Source: Amoebophrya sp. A120
Lineage: Eukaryota; Sar; Dinophyceae; Syndiniales; Amoebophryaceae
Assembly (NCBI GenBank): GCA_905178155.1
Contig: CAJINV010000006.1
Coordinates: forward strand, 3,329,459 to 3,393,458
Length of the DNA stretch: 64,000 nt
Direction of reading: 5' to 3'
The notes beneath the pieces were generated by a model. It worked only from the letters and a program-made list of their open reading frames with translations. It was not told where the DNA came from and searched no databases. This document shows, piece after piece, positions 11,884 through 24,149 of the stretch; the stretch's first letter is position 1, and every line of letters begins with the position of its first letter. The translations under genes were made by a program, and so were the position numbers.

Positions 11884-12889
11884 AGAGGTGAAGAGCGGTC
11901 GTATAATTGAATTGCCGGCTACTTCGTCCTGGTGACAATAGGAATAGTCCTGGTCGTGCAGCTACATCGCCGAACAGAACTTGTTGTACACGATTGTCCA
12001 CCAACATGAACATGATCTCAGACGAAGGCTGCAATTTGAAGGCCTTCCTCGAGAAGCTGCTGCTGCAGACATGACAACAATAAAAACGTCGAAAACAATA
12101 CAACAAAAACGAGAACTCCTCTTTTTCAGCCCCGCCGTTTATACTTAACCACCTTGCCTTCACCACTGACGACTTCCGAAGCCATTAGCATCAGTTGTAC
12201 CAGTTGCGCGACCAGCGTCATCGGCTTTTGCAGAGCGAGCGTTTGTAATGTTCAACGACGGTTTTGCTACGCCGATTTTCATCAATATGATCACCGTTTC
12301 ATACATTTTCCCAGTCCTTCGCTATCTTCGCGTTTCCAGAAATAGATGCTTTCAAAGTTTCTACCTTTTATGCTTATTCTAGACCAACAAGCAGCGTTGG
12401 GGAAGCTCAACAAGCGACAGATATTTTTATCCACGACCTAGCCCTGAATTATGATTATCCTGAGCCGTACATCACTTCTACACAACTTCTAGCGCCACCT
12501 CCCCCTTTATTACACTGCCTTTACTTGCGGCCGCCGAGTATAGTTCTCGAATTTATCTTTTTAAATCTCGTGACCATGAGGGGAGATATGTTGAAGTACT
12601 GTTGTCAAGATTTTGGAGAAGATCTTCCATGTGCTTCAGAAGATTTTTGAGCTTTTTTCGTCGAAGCATCGATCACGACAGAAACGATGACGTCGATGTC
12701 GACTCGGTCTTGGAAGAGATGAAAGACAACGTCTACTACTTTGCAGCTCGAAAGATAAAGGTGTTCGCCGAGGTCGAGCCTGTACTTGGTGAGCGCATCG
12801 AGCGCTGGATCGAGGGCGAGAGGAGCATGAGTGACACACGCGGGTTGCTGTTGGCCACGCGCTGGTGGTTTTTTTTTTCGGGTAATGTA
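11884..12889 (+). other. Intergenic region
   Basis: No recognised gene. An open frame at 12602-13024 has a plausible acidic helical stretch (DVDSVLEEMKDNVYYF) but starts at TTG or a later ATG and runs into the GC island, so it is not called. Confidence 0.5.
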
Positions 12890-13440
12890 TATAGATACGC
12901 TCCGAACATCAGATCGAGACGCGCGAAGCGCCCCGCTGGTCAGCCTGGGCGGTGTGGGCGGGCTACGGCCTGGCGGCGTGAGATTGTGGGCGCCCGCGCG
13001 TTTCGTTCCTTCCTCGGGCGGTAGAGCCCGACCCCGCCTGGCCGGGTTCCCGCGCCCGGCCGGCGCGAAAGAAATAGGGTGGAGCGAAAGGGATGCGTGG
13101 CGGCCGTGAGGCGTGCGATTCATTTCCCGGAGCCGGAGGGGCGCGAATCGGGGCACAACCTGCGGCGCGAGCCGGGGCGGCATGTCTCCAAACCGTGGCC
13201 AAAGCCAGGGGCCTCGCCCTATAGGCGGCCGGATTACGCTTTTGCAACGAGGAGGGGCGCAGGGTTGTGCGGCCGGCCCCAGTTGTGCCGCTCCGCCCGC
13301 GTGGCAGCCTGGTTGGCACGGGGCGAGGCCGCCCGGGCCGGCGGGAAAAGGGGCCCAAGCCCACGACAGGGCCTCGGCCCGTTGCGCGAGCTGAATGGCG
13401 CAGAGCAGATGGGTGATGGGTAAGGATTCGCGCACGCGAA

Positions 13441-13518
13441 TCGAATGGGCTACCCTTTGAGGCCGCGCCGGCCCCGCCCCATTTTTTTAGATACTAGCAA
13501 GCCCGCCGCGGGGCGCGC
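13441..13518 (+). repeat. GC-island direct repeat, copy 1
   Basis: Begins GAATGGGCTACCCTTTGAGG and ends AAGCCCGCCGCGGGGCGCG. The copy at 13777-13869 matches with substitutions and a longer C run in the middle. Confidence 0.75.
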
Positions 13519-13776
13519 GGGCCGCCCGGCCGGCCTTGGAGCTGAACTGTGCTGGGCGATTGGCGATGAGCCGGGCTCTGCCTTTGGGAGTCAAAAACTG
13601 CGGAAAAGCGTGCCCCTACCTTATCGCCTTGCTTCGGTGCTTGTTGGTTCTGGGCCGAGGAAGTTCGTGAGATTGTTCGCCGGGCTCTGAGAGTTCGCAG
13701 CGCCCCCGCTTTTCTCCTGCGTTTGCCATGCTGGTGAGGGCCTTGCCCGTAGTTGTCGGCGTCTTGTTCCCGCGGG

Positions 13777-13869
13777 TCGAGTGGGTTATCCTTTGGGGCC
13801 ACGCCGGCCCCGCCGGCCCCCCCCCCCGCCCCCCCATTTATATCTTAGCAAGCCCGCCGCGGGGCGCGC
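13777..13869 (+). repeat. GC-island direct repeat, copy 2
   Basis: Begins GAGTGGGTTATCCTTTGGGG and shares its last 23 bp exactly with copy 1. The centre is a C-rich run that accounts for the length difference. Confidence 0.75.
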
Positions 13870-14260
13870 TTTCGCTCTTTTATGATCTTGCCACTCCGCG
13901 CGCCGTGGCTGGCGCAGCCGCCTGCCGGCTCGCTTTGCCCCCGGCCCGTTCGTTCCGCGCCACCGGCGCAGGCGGTGCGTTTGGGATCTATTTGGTGGCG
14001 CCCCGCCTGCAGCCGAGCGGCTAGCTACGCATCAATGTCTTTCCAGAAGCAGCGCCAGCTCCGTGTGTGGGCGAGTGAATTGCTGGCGCAAAGAGTAAGG
14101 AGCACGGGCGCCCGCGCTCATGAGTTTTTCTATGTGATTTGTGCAGTGGCGCTTGCGCTTCGTGCGTTGCGTTCTCTGGGTAGTGCACTCGCCTGCCGTT
14201 CGTTTGTTATTTCGTGGATTCGAGGTGATTTGGTCTCATGAGGTGTGAGAGCTCCAATTC

Positions 14261-14514
14261 CATCCATGAATTTTGTATGCAGTTTTTTGGTTGATGAAAT
14301 GAGGGCCAAGGCGTTTTGTAAAAATTCGCCTTCCGACTCCGACAGTGGTCATTCATTCGCCCACATATCACGACTCATCCGACAAGACCACGGATAGGAC
14401 GAAGATAGAGAACGAAGTTAAGATACAGAGGCATTTCCTACATCTAGCTCTTCGCCATTTGTTTTAGTCTGTGCCACTGCTCAGAGGAGTACACAAAACC
14501 TGAATCAAACCAAG
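14261..14514 (+). other. Upstream region of the large disordered gene
   Basis: Ordinary-composition sequence between GC island 1 and the ATG at 14515; probably promoter and 5' leader. No motif recognised. Confidence 0.4.
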
Positions 14515-17500
14515 ATGCGTCGCAACCAGGTGCCGACCCTGCGTCGCCCTGCCCCGCAACACAAGCGTGTTTTACAGCGGGTACCAACGCCGCTGGGTCC
14601 CGGGGCGATGGGCAGTGCGGAAGACTGTGCGAGAACTCCGGTAGCGGAGAAATTGCTTCCGAAGGACGACGAGCAGGCGGATCATTCTGTTGCCATGCCG
14701 GAATGGCAGGGCAACAACGTCGACGTCCCTTCCTCCTCCTCTTCCAGTAGTAGTTCCGCGGCTGGACCAGGAATAAATCAAGCAGAATTAGTACATCAAA
14801 GCGAAAAGGAAAACAGAAATCCTGGTGGTGGTTCTGGTGCTGACCAGGAGAATCTTCTCAACGGCGCTGAAAGAACGAGCTACGTCGTGAAAAAACTCAC
14901 CTCGCCTTCGAGAAACGTCCTGAGCACACAAAGTTCCGTCGCAAACGTCCCACCGGAAGATTCGAAATCTGAAGTAGAAGTGGTCAAGAAGAAGCGCACC
15001 CTGCAGCGCTCTTTCTGGCAAAAAGAACTACACGCCAATAACACGTGCGACACACCGTATCAAATGCAAAAAATGTCTGGGTCTGGAAGAATGCCAGACT
15101 TGTCGTGCAGGTTTTCCATGACCCATGAGGTCTGGTATGTAGGACAGAGCATGACAGATTCTGTGAGAGTTCTATCAATATCATGCCTATCCTGCATGAG
15201 AAAGTGCCTCGCGGTTGGGTCAAAAGTGGACAGCTTTTGCTAATCACGCAACACAGATTTTTACATGATTCAGATTTAGCATGACAAGTTGCTTTGTTCC
15301 AGACCCAGACATATTTGCAATGCATACACCGGAAGTAGATGCGAGTAAATTTTTGGCGAATAGGAAGAGTGGGGACAACTTGACCGACTTGCTGAAGAGC
15401 AACGAGCTGATTTCCACGAAAAATCAACCGGCGAAACGACGTACGCATTGCAAATATTATCGTGCCTACTAGTATGAATTGCATAATACAAATTTGCTCA
15501 GCAGGAGAGCTGGAATTTGTCATGCTGTTTCACCCTAAGGACAAGATTTGTCATGCATAGTTGCAATTAGAAGTACGACGAGTGCGATGCTTTTGCAATG
15601 CATACGATGCCGCCCGAGTTTATCCACAGAAAAAAACCCATCCACATCCATTTTTTGCATGACAAACACATGATTTGATACGTGTTTTGCATCACTAATT
15701 GGATGTGGATGGGTTTTTTTCTGTGGATAGAGTTCCAACTCCCACAGTCCGGCGGGTAGAATGAAGACGCTGTATGAGGAGGAGGGAGATGATGTTGACA
15801 GTGGTAAGCAGGAGGGCGAGATGAAGAAAAAGTCCGATAAAAACGGTTCTTGTGCACCACCAGCTTCCGGCATCGCTATCGGAAGCAAGAAGCTGAAGCC
15901 GTCGGTCAGCAACGACGGCATGTTGACATCAAGCTTCGACCCCACAACAGCGGCAGCGGTGTTTGATTTGAAGAACAAAAATCCGAATTACGACCCCCGC
16001 AGAACAACAACCACAAGTGCGAGTACGAGCAGCTGCAGACCGAGCCCACCGGGGGGCTCCGATGATCGACGCCGGACGCCGGGCGGTGGAGTTAGTAGCG
16101 GAGGAGGATTTTACACCGGTAATAGCAATAGGTCTACTTTTGGATCTTCAAGCGGGCACAGAAGGACGAACAGAGATCTTTATCAAGATAGAGACAGGGA
16201 AGATAGACGCTACGATAGAAGCAGAAGAGACCATGACAGCAGCACCTACCGCCACCGCGATTACGATAGCGGGTCCCGCTACGGACGAGATTACAGCTGG
16301 CGTGGAGCTGATACAACTGGTGAGCGCCTCCGCGATAAGGGCCACGGCAGAGGTGGAGGACGGGATTATGATTATAATCGGAGCTACGGTACTAGTTCTT
16401 ACCGGGAGCGGGATAGAAGCTTTGTCGCCCGCGACGATCGGGGGAGCAATAGAAAAAGTGAAGATCTAACAAGATCGAGAAATGAAGAGAACAGCAGGTC
16501 GTGGGGAGAACGCGGCGCAAGAGGTGGTGGTGGGAGCGCTGGTACTTCTGCCTCTTCTCGTCCCGACGGGCGGCACGTCGGGAGTACTTCTAGTGGGGGC
16601 TACGGCAGAAGTAGAAATGGGTATGATGATAGCTGTGAAATAAATCAGGAACAGCTGCGAAGCGGTCGCGTTCACTACAAAGATTCATCTTCGTCCTCTG
16701 CTTTTCATCGTCCGAGGATTAAGAACGAAACTGCCGGTGAAGACGAGAAAGCTTCTGGCGTCGACGACAGAAGTGGTTGTGCCAACAAGGCGTCGGAACA
16801 TCTTCACCAGAGCAGCAAAGCTGAACATCATGCACAGGAGGAACAAGGGGATCAAACCAAATTCGAATCCGAAACTGCAGGTCCGCCTGCTTCTACGACC
16901 AGCGCAGTGCAGCACCTGAAAGAAAAGCAGCCGAACAGCCTGAGTCCCCGGGAGTACCAGTTTCGAGAGGAAATCAACACGACGAAAAACATATGAGCTG
17001 CAAAATTATCGTAGTAATTGCAATCATGCATGGCAAATCTCTCTCTGAAGGGGAATCCGCATTACAAATTCCATTTGTCATGCTGGCCAACTTTGTGATG
17101 CGATTTGTATGTACCAAGTGCGATACTTTTGCAATTCATAAAACAAAGGGTACTACAACCGCAGACGTTGTGATCACATAGGAGGTGAGCAGCCACAGAT
17201 TCTGAAGGAGGAAAAGCCGGTGATTTCACCGGGAGATGAGGTGGAATCTAAAATTTCAGCAACAGCAGGTGCAGGGAACAAGCAGGCTCAGGAACGCCGT
17301 TTGGAGGGAAATTATGACAAAAACGAACCGCACGACCACGAGCGACGACCCTCGTCTCTGAAAACAGAAGCAGATGAGGAAGAGCCGAGGTTGTACTCGC
17401 ATTATCAGCAGGTCTTTGACCAGGCGCAGGGACGGGGGAATAATTTCGCGGATTTTCTCTTTTCTGATTTGGTGCAAGAACCTGATAGTGAACAAGGGCA

Positions 17501-20500
17501 GGAACTGCAAGAGACGTCTTCTGCACAGGTAGGGGATGCTAATGCGCCGTCCTCTTCCGGAGAAATAGAAAAGGTACAGGGAGTAGATGAGCAGCAGTGT
17601 CGTGAGCGAGCGACCACCGGTGGTGAAGTAGAAGAAGGCGAATTCGCAGTGGTTACTGCCTGGCTGACAGAACAAGCGGTCGCGGGCGAAGCTGCGAAAG
17701 TTGCCGACGAAGTGACAGCAGTGGGAGGAGATGCAGGGATCATCGTGGCTGCAAGCGATAATCCTCTCGCTGCAGCAGTGGTGAGGGTGACTACAGGCGA
17801 AGTGGGAGTTGTTCCTCTGCAGCACGACAATATTGAGAGTGCACTCGAGCAAGAACCACAGATGAGCGACGCCATAAAAGGTACATCGTCCGAAATATTA
17901 GATGAGGATAGCCAGAAGGCACCAGTGGGCGGCGGCGCAACTACTACACTTCTAGCGGCAACTGAGAGCACTACAAATGACCCCCGCGCGGCACGAGAAG
18001 ATGTGGGTGGCCGCGAAACGGCTGAGGGTGCGATAAAAGACCAATCCGAGCACGGGGCAGAAGCACCTGATCATGCACAAGCGCCACAATTAGCTCCAGC
18101 CGCTCCTGCAGAGCCAGCGCAGCTGCAGAAACAAACACAAGCGGAAAACGACGTCGACATGGAAGTTGTGGAAGTAGCAGAACAAGTGCCGCTGCTCGCG
18201 GTGGCTCCTGATAGTACAACGGCACAACTACCACCATCGAGCACGACACCAGCGGTGGATCAGGAAAAGGAGCTGCTGACCGCAAATAACGCATGCGCAG
18301 CTGCAACACAAGTGGCGGATCATGCGCAGCAGGCGCCAGAAGAAGCCGTGTTCTCTTCTACAAATATAGCGCCAACGACTTTTCGACCCCGCAGCAATAC
18401 GGTGGATGTGGTCACGGGCACCAGTGCCGCTAATGTCACAGCAGCCACATCATCTTCCTCCACCACCGCTGCATCAAAACTTGACCACGAAGTGACAGGA
18501 GGCGTGTACCCTGTGCAAAGGTATCGTACTCGTACAAATGCATTACAAATTTCCTCAACATGAGAAATAAAATTTGTAATGCGGATTTACCTTATAGAAA
18601 AAATGCAAGATTGCAATACGAGTACGATACTTTTGCACAGCATAGCGTGAAAAAACCTACAACTTTCAGTCCGGCAAACAAGCCAAAATCGCTCAAGCCG
18701 CCAAATAGAAGAACCACACTGAACAACTCGTTGAAGAATCTGAACCAGTCGGGAGGACATCAACACAGCACATCCTTGCAAATTATCGACAAACACACCA
18801 ACATGCAGTCTATTCGCAACCGAACATCTCTAGCGATCGACAGACTGTTGTCTTCCAGCAAGCTTGGCGGTTACTGCGAGTTCAAGTCCGCAATTGGGGA
18901 AAAGTTCCAGCCACAATACCTGCACGAAAAAGAAGAAACCTTGCCCTGTTACGTGTCCGAAGTGATCTTGCAACAAGAGCAGGCGAAGCAGGATTTTATC
19001 ACCAGCGAGATTTTGAAGCCGACAACGACAAGCTCTTCAAGTAGTAGAAATAGGATCCCGCGCAGTGAGCAGGAATCAGCTTCAGCGGGAAGTGGTGCTG
19101 GTGCAGCTCTAAAGAGTAGCGCTTCTAATGTAGCGAACACTGGTTCGGAACCAGGCCTAGCCCCTATGGGTCCGAAAAGTAGTCCGACGTCAAGGTGCCC
19201 TACATCTTCTATGCCGATGCGGATGCCACTTCCGCCGCCGGCTGCCATCGTTGCGCCAACGTCTACTTCTGGCACATCTACTAGCAGTTCATTTTCCGGG
19301 GGCTCCAGCTCATCTTCCGGCACAGCTACTACGAGGCCAAACAAACACCAAAAGCCCACTGCTGCATTCCTGAAAAAGCCTGCCACCACGCAGATCAAGC
19401 AAGTTCAGGTTTTGAGTTGGGAGGATTGGCAGGCGCAGAGGAAGCTGGTGGATCTGATGAACCGGCAAGCAAACGGGAACCAACGGTATTCTTCTGTGAA
19501 CAACTTCGGCGCATATGGAACAAGCATGAATGTTCTTGCGGGTGGTAGTAGTGGTAGCTCCTCTTCCTCTTCGAGCTTGCTCAACTCCACGGCTTTATCC
19601 GGAAACAATCAGTCGCGCAGGATGTTGTATCAGCAGGGAGGGAAACAGTTTCATCCGTTTGGAATGAACAACATGTCCGCTTTCGCGAAGCAGAAACAGA
19701 GGTCTATGAGCACGGACGGAATTAGTGGAGGTTCCACGTTTGGCAGCAGCTACAATGTGAAAGAGCAGTACGCCAATCCGAATAAGAACGCGAGAAACCA
19801 AAACCTGTTCAAACTGATTTTTGGCAAAGACGCGAGCAAATCCACTTCCTCGACCACAGGGGCAGTTGCGGGGAATGCTAATGTTGGCACTTCTGCTGCA
19901 GGAGCGCAAGTGTTGACTTCTTCAACTTCTGCAACACCTGCTGAAGAAGGTTTTGTTCCAGCGGCTCCTAGTTCTGGCGGAGATTCTGCTGTTGATGTTG
20001 ACCCGAAGATGAAGCTACAACCGGCTTCGGCAGCGGACGGAAACAAGGTACTTACCAATGTAGCATCACGTTTGTATCTATTAGATGGAGCCTCTGTCAT
20101 CTAGCAGGTCGTGTTCGATGTCTTCTACACGATTTTCGTTTTTTTTTCTTTCAGCAAAATGCATGACAAATTCATCACTTATTGTTCATTCAAACAGGAT
20201 CATCTTGCAAGACCGGCCGACAAGAATCCGCTGGATTTGGACGTCGACATGAAGCCGGCAACTGACATTCTGGAGTCGCAGCTCAGTCTAGGAACAAACG
20301 GTGCGTCGAAAGAACAAACTGAACCCGCCCCGGTAGCTGCACCCCTGTCCGCGGCTCAACACACGGATAATATAGGAGAAAGTAGCGTCCTCGCGCCAGT
20401 CTCCGCTCCAGTAGTAGAAGATGTCGAGATGGCTGACGTCGGTTCGAAAGAGGAGGGCCTGTATGCATTGCGAACGTATCGTACTAGTATAAATTAATCG

Positions 20501-23244
20501 CAATACAAAGTTTTCCAGAAAGGAAAATGAAATTTGTAATGCTGATTTCGCTAAGAAACAAGATTTGTCATGCATGATTGCAATTAGTACGAGTGCGATA
20601 CTTTTGCAATTCATAGCCTGGCACGAGGAACAACATCTTCTTCATCTGCCAGCAATCCCACAGGGGCAGCAGCAAGAACTTCTATTCCTGCTATGCCCCC
20701 ACCAGCATCCGAAATAACTACACTTACCAAAGAACAACCCGCACAGGGCACCAGCGCAGTACGTAAAAATCCGGTAGAAGTAGTAGCCCAGAGTTGTCAT
20801 GCAATTCTGCATGCCAAAGAAGTTTCTCTTCATGCGGAGCCATATGAGAAGCGTTTCCTGTTCATATTTTGGAATTTGTCATGCTAGAATCAGCATGCTT
20901 TGCTAGATCTGTGATGCTTCTGAACTAGCTAAACAGGATCACACTACGAGGACAAACCTGTCATGCCAAACAACCAAAGCTAGCTGATTTGTCTAGCAGA
21001 TTTCCCATCTTGACTCTGGTGTGGGGACGTTTTTACACAGGATATGTCATTCTGGAGTCGCAGCTCACTCTAGGTGGAACAAACGGTGCATCGAAAGAAC
21101 AAACTGAACCCGCCCCGGTAGCTGCTGCACCACTCGGGGCCCAACACACGGATAATTTAGGAGAAAGCACTAGCGTCCTCGCGCCAGTTATCTCCGCTCC
21201 AATAGTAGAAGATGTCGAGATGGCTGACGTCGACTCAAAAATCAAAGATGAAGTACTAGGCCCAACATCTTCGTCATCTGCCAGCAATCCCACAGGGGCA
21301 GCAGCAACTTCTATTCCTGCTATGCCCCCGCCACCAGCATCCGAAATAACTACACTTACCAAAGAACCCGCACAGGGCACCGGCGCAGTACGTAAAAATC
21401 CGGTAGAAGTAGCGAGCAAATCCACTTCGTCGACCACTGGGGCAGTTGCGGGGAATGCTTCTAATGTTGGCACTTCTGCAGCGCAAGTCCAAGTGTTGCC
21501 AGCACCTTCAACTTGTTCTGCAACACCTGCTGAAGAAGGTTTTGTTCCAGCGGGGGTTCCTACTTCTAGCGGGCAGTCTGCTGACGTTGACCCGAAGATG
21601 AAGCAATCCGCTTCGGCAGAAAACGGGAAGGTGCTTTTACCATTCTAGCATGATCACCTTGGTATCTATCAAGAACTTCTGTAGTCTTCCTAGCAGCACG
21701 TCGTATTCGTCTACACTCACAATTATTTCCGTTTTTGTTTCTTTGAGGAAAATGCATAGACAGTTATTGCTTATTCAAACAGGATCATGTTGCAAGACCG
21801 GCCGAAAAGAATCCGCTGGATTTGGACGTTGACATGAAGCCGGCTACTGAAGACGTTCTGGAGTTGCAGCTCATTCTAGGTGGAACAAACGGTGCATCGA
21901 AAGAACAAACTGAAGCCGCCCCGGTAGCGGCACCACTCGTGGCTCAACACACGGGAAATACAGGAGAAAGTAGCGTTCTCGCGCCAGTCTCCGCTCCAGT
22001 AGTAGAAGATGTCGAGATGGCTGACGCCGGTGCGAAAGAGGATGGCCAGGTACGAGGGGAGACACCTTCGGCATCTGCCAGCAATCCCATAGGAGCAGCG
22101 CCAGGGGCCTCCATTCCTGCTATTCCATTTCCACCAGCATCGGAAAATAAGACACTTACCATGTTGCAACAGTCACAGGGCACGACGGCCAGCGCAGTAC
22201 GTAAAAATCCGGTAGAAGTAGTAGCGTCTGCCAAGAACACCAACACGACCTTGCCGAAATTGAATCTGAACTACAAGCCACCCAGTCGTGCAGTCCCACA
22301 ACGACTGACCGGACCTACTGCGCAGTTGGTGACAGACGCCGATTTACAGCAGCCAGCACGTGCTATTGATTTCTACGTCGGCGCGACAAGAACTGGAGGT
22401 AGTTCTAGTTCTAGTTCTGCTGATGTTTCCCAACAGCAACAAAAAGCGCAAGAAGTTTCTGTATCAGACCCGAGAAAACAGCTTTCCCCACACAAGAAAG
22501 CGCAACACCCCGCAGCAGCCACAAAGCTACCGAACAAAATGCGGAATGCGATCATCAAACCGATGCAGAATGTATCACAGGAAAAAGTGTTAACGTCACC
22601 GAAATTTGTGATGCAGCAATGCATCACTAAACGTGCCAAAATTTGTATTGCGTAGCATGCATGGAAGGCAATATTTGTATATGCATAGCTGCCATCTGTG
22701 AAAACCGTGGACGTTAACACTTTTCTGCTTGATAGAATCTTTTGGAAAAATTTTGGAACGAGAAAAAGCAGTGCTACGAAAGGAACAAAGAATGGAGCCC
22801 GCAACTCTCCGTTACTCTGTATCGCAAGAAAATAAAACTGTTTCAGTGTAAACTTGTGATGCATAGGATGCAAGAACACAGACGCATTTGTCTTGCTACA
22901 CATGCAAGATCGCTTGGGTTTATTTTCAACGTGTTTTCCCTTGGGAAGTACGCAGGGCAAGTTTGTTTTGTCATCATGTGTAAACGAACTTGTAATGCAA
23001 AACTTACAAAATCCTTTACAGTGAGACACTTTTTGCTGCCGATACTCTGATCAAGCTGCTGAATAACGGGGAGAAGTTCAACGTCTTCGGTTGCGATCTC
23101 GATCCGGAGGCGGATAAATTGAAGAAAATTGCGCAGAGCCTGTTATCCCAGCTGGATGGGAAGGCTGTAGAGGCACTCTTGGAGAGTTCTTCTTCGGAAA
23201 GTGCTGGCGGGGGAACTAACTCCAGATCGGGGTCGAAAGCGTAA
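14515..23244 (+). CDS. Very large disordered protein with R/D/S/Y-rich segment and internal repeats
   Basis: No family recognised. Eight intact introner elements, one truncated element and two GT-AG introns (20048-20197, 21631-21782) split a protein of about 2,250 residues that ends KVEALL-type helix then TAA. Nearly all of it is low complexity. Residues encoded around 16100-16500 are rich in Arg, Asp, Ser, Tyr and Gly (RDREDRRYDRSRRD), like disordered regions of RNA-associated proteins, which is the only functional hint. 17220-18500 is acidic and Ala/Glu-rich; 19000-19600 is Ser-rich with LSWEDWQAQRKLVDLMNRQ. A segmental repeat fills 19832-22230. The C-terminus (VLEKFWNEKKQCYERNKEW ... FNVFGCDLDPEADKLKKIA) looks folded and helical. 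The intron between about 20788 and 21049 has no recognisable left end, so that junction is unresolved. Last two exons are repeated after the N run. Confidence 0.7.
15058..15326 (+). mobile_element. Introner element F5
   Basis: TSD CACCG/CACCG. Ends TATCAAATGC and GCAATGCATA. First intron of the 14515 gene. Confidence 0.92.
15442..15604 (+). mobile_element. Introner element F1, forward
   Basis: TSD CGACG/CGATG. Ends TACGCATTGC and GCAATGCATA. It is separated from the next element by only 16 bp. Confidence 0.9.
15621..15729 (+). mobile_element. Introner element F3
   Basis: TSD GAGTT/GAGTT. A 109-bp near-perfect hairpin starting TATCCACAGAAAAAAACCC. Intron of the 14515 gene. Confidence 0.93.
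16992..17140 (+). mobile_element. Introner element F1, reverse
   Basis: TSD AAACA/AAACA. Ends TATGAGCTGC and GCAATTCATA. Intron of the 14515 gene; joins TTKN to KGYYNRRR. Confidence 0.92.
18507..18644 (+). mobile_element. Introner element F1, forward
   Basis: TSD GCGTG/GCGTG. Ends TACCCTGTGC and GCACAGCATA. Intron of the 14515 gene. Confidence 0.92.
20462..20615 (+). mobile_element. Introner element F1, forward
   Basis: TSD GCCTG/GCCTG. Ends TATGCATTGC and GCAATTCATA. It sits in repeat block Q1 and is absent from Q2 and Q3. Confidence 0.92.
20788..21044 (+). mobile_element. Truncated introner element F4 (left end missing)
   Basis: The right end GACGTTTTTACACAGGATA matches the other F4 elements, but no matching left end is seen; the left limit is the point where repeat Q1 stops resembling Q2/Q3. 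Its TSD cannot be given. Confidence 0.6.
22573..22734 (+). mobile_element. Introner element F8
   Basis: TSD GAATG/GAATC. Left end TATCACAGGAAAAAGTG. Penultimate intron of the 14515 gene; copy at 30633-30794. Confidence 0.9.
22820..23044 (+). mobile_element. Introner element F7
   Basis: TSD CTCTG/CTCTG. Left end TATCGCAAGAAAATAAAACT. Last intron of the 14515 gene; copy at 30880-31104. Confidence 0.9.
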
Positions 23245-24149
23245 CTACCGGCGGGTGCGAGAAACATGATGTGGGGCATAAGGTTTGATCTACTCTTGTG
23301 AAGCAGATTTATTGTGAAAAACTACGATGATAGACATAGATGATGTTGCCACGGGATTATATTTTGTGTAGTGCTGTACTCATCACATTGAAGAGAGACT
23401 CGTCTCGTCTTGACTAAATTAGCGCAGCTTCTTGATCTTATTAAAAAAATTTTTTTTACGAAACACTCGGATCCTAGGTTTGAATTTTCTAACGAACGCG
23501 AGCTGATCATAGTGATACTCTTAGTCTACCATCTACTTCTATCTACAAAAATGAAATTATCTTACATAGTACGACTGAACCCGCTGGAGCATCGAAAGAT
23601 GTCTCCGTCGCATTTGTCGTTCGCACTTCATTTCTAGTTGGCGGTCAGAGGGTGTGCAAATCAACAATTCAGTAGAATTTTTATCAAGCACGCATTGCTA
23701 TTGTTAGGGCACGACGACCTTTTTGAGCAGATCCCATCTCAACAAGAAGTCACTTCAGCTTCCTCTGACAAGTCTTCCGAAAAAACGTAAGACACCGATG
23801 GTGATGGAGAACAAGAACCCGAGACGATCCGTATGATGGCGGATTCATCGGGACGAAGATGGTGAATTTCTATTGCTTATTACTGAGAAAATCTCCGTGA
23901 CACTTATAGTAAAATTTTCATTCAAATCAAGAAAAATACAAGAGGACAACTGGATAAGGGCCTCCCCGCTCCTGCTAACTATGACAAAAAGCACAAGCTG
24001 CAACTTCACTCTCGGCGAAGTACAAGCACTACATGAGCTTGAGCAGCTATCTCAGCTTGTGACTTTAGATGATTCAGCTGCAAAGGCAGCGCGTGTGTGT
24101 GGTGTTCAGTGCTTGGCCGGTACGCCGATGGATTTTGTCGGGCTCGGGT
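23245..24149 (+). other. Intergenic region (copy at 31305-32208)
   Basis: 3' flank of the large disordered gene, AT-rich, with an A/T run at about 23440-23460 that differs by one base between copies. No gene recognised. Confidence 0.55.

Larger units (their letters stand above)
12890..14260. other. GC-rich intergenic island 1
   Basis: A stretch far richer in G and C than its surroundings, with most frames open on both strands, which is expected from composition alone. It contains a direct repeat of about 80-90 bp (13441-13518 and 13777-13869) whose right part is identical over 23 bp around AAGCCCGCCGCGGGGCGCG. No introner elements, rRNA or tRNA recognised. Confidence 0.75.
19832..22230 (+). 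repeat. Internal segmental repeat in the large disordered gene
   Basis: Block P (KSTSSTTGAVAGNA ... NGK, a GT-AG intron, then DHxARPA) occurs at 19832-20265 and 21412-21846. Block Q (LESQL ... GTNGASKEQTE ... VEDVEMAD ... VRKNPVEV) occurs at 20266-20787, 21050-21411 and 21847-22230. The order is P-Q-Q-P-Q. Copy Q1 alone carries an introner element (20462-20615), so that insertion came after the duplication or was lost elsewhere. Both P copies keep the GT-AG intron at the same site. Confidence 0.85.

Noticed and set aside
12602-13024. Plus-strand open frame with an acidic helical stretch
   Set aside because: The start is TTG or a later ATG, the second half is GC-island translation, and nothing links it to a known gene.
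12605-13435. 276-residue minus-strand open frame
   Set aside because: It lies in GC island 1, where stop codons are rare by composition. The protein is Pro/Arg/Ala-rich with no motif, and overlapping frames are open on both strands.
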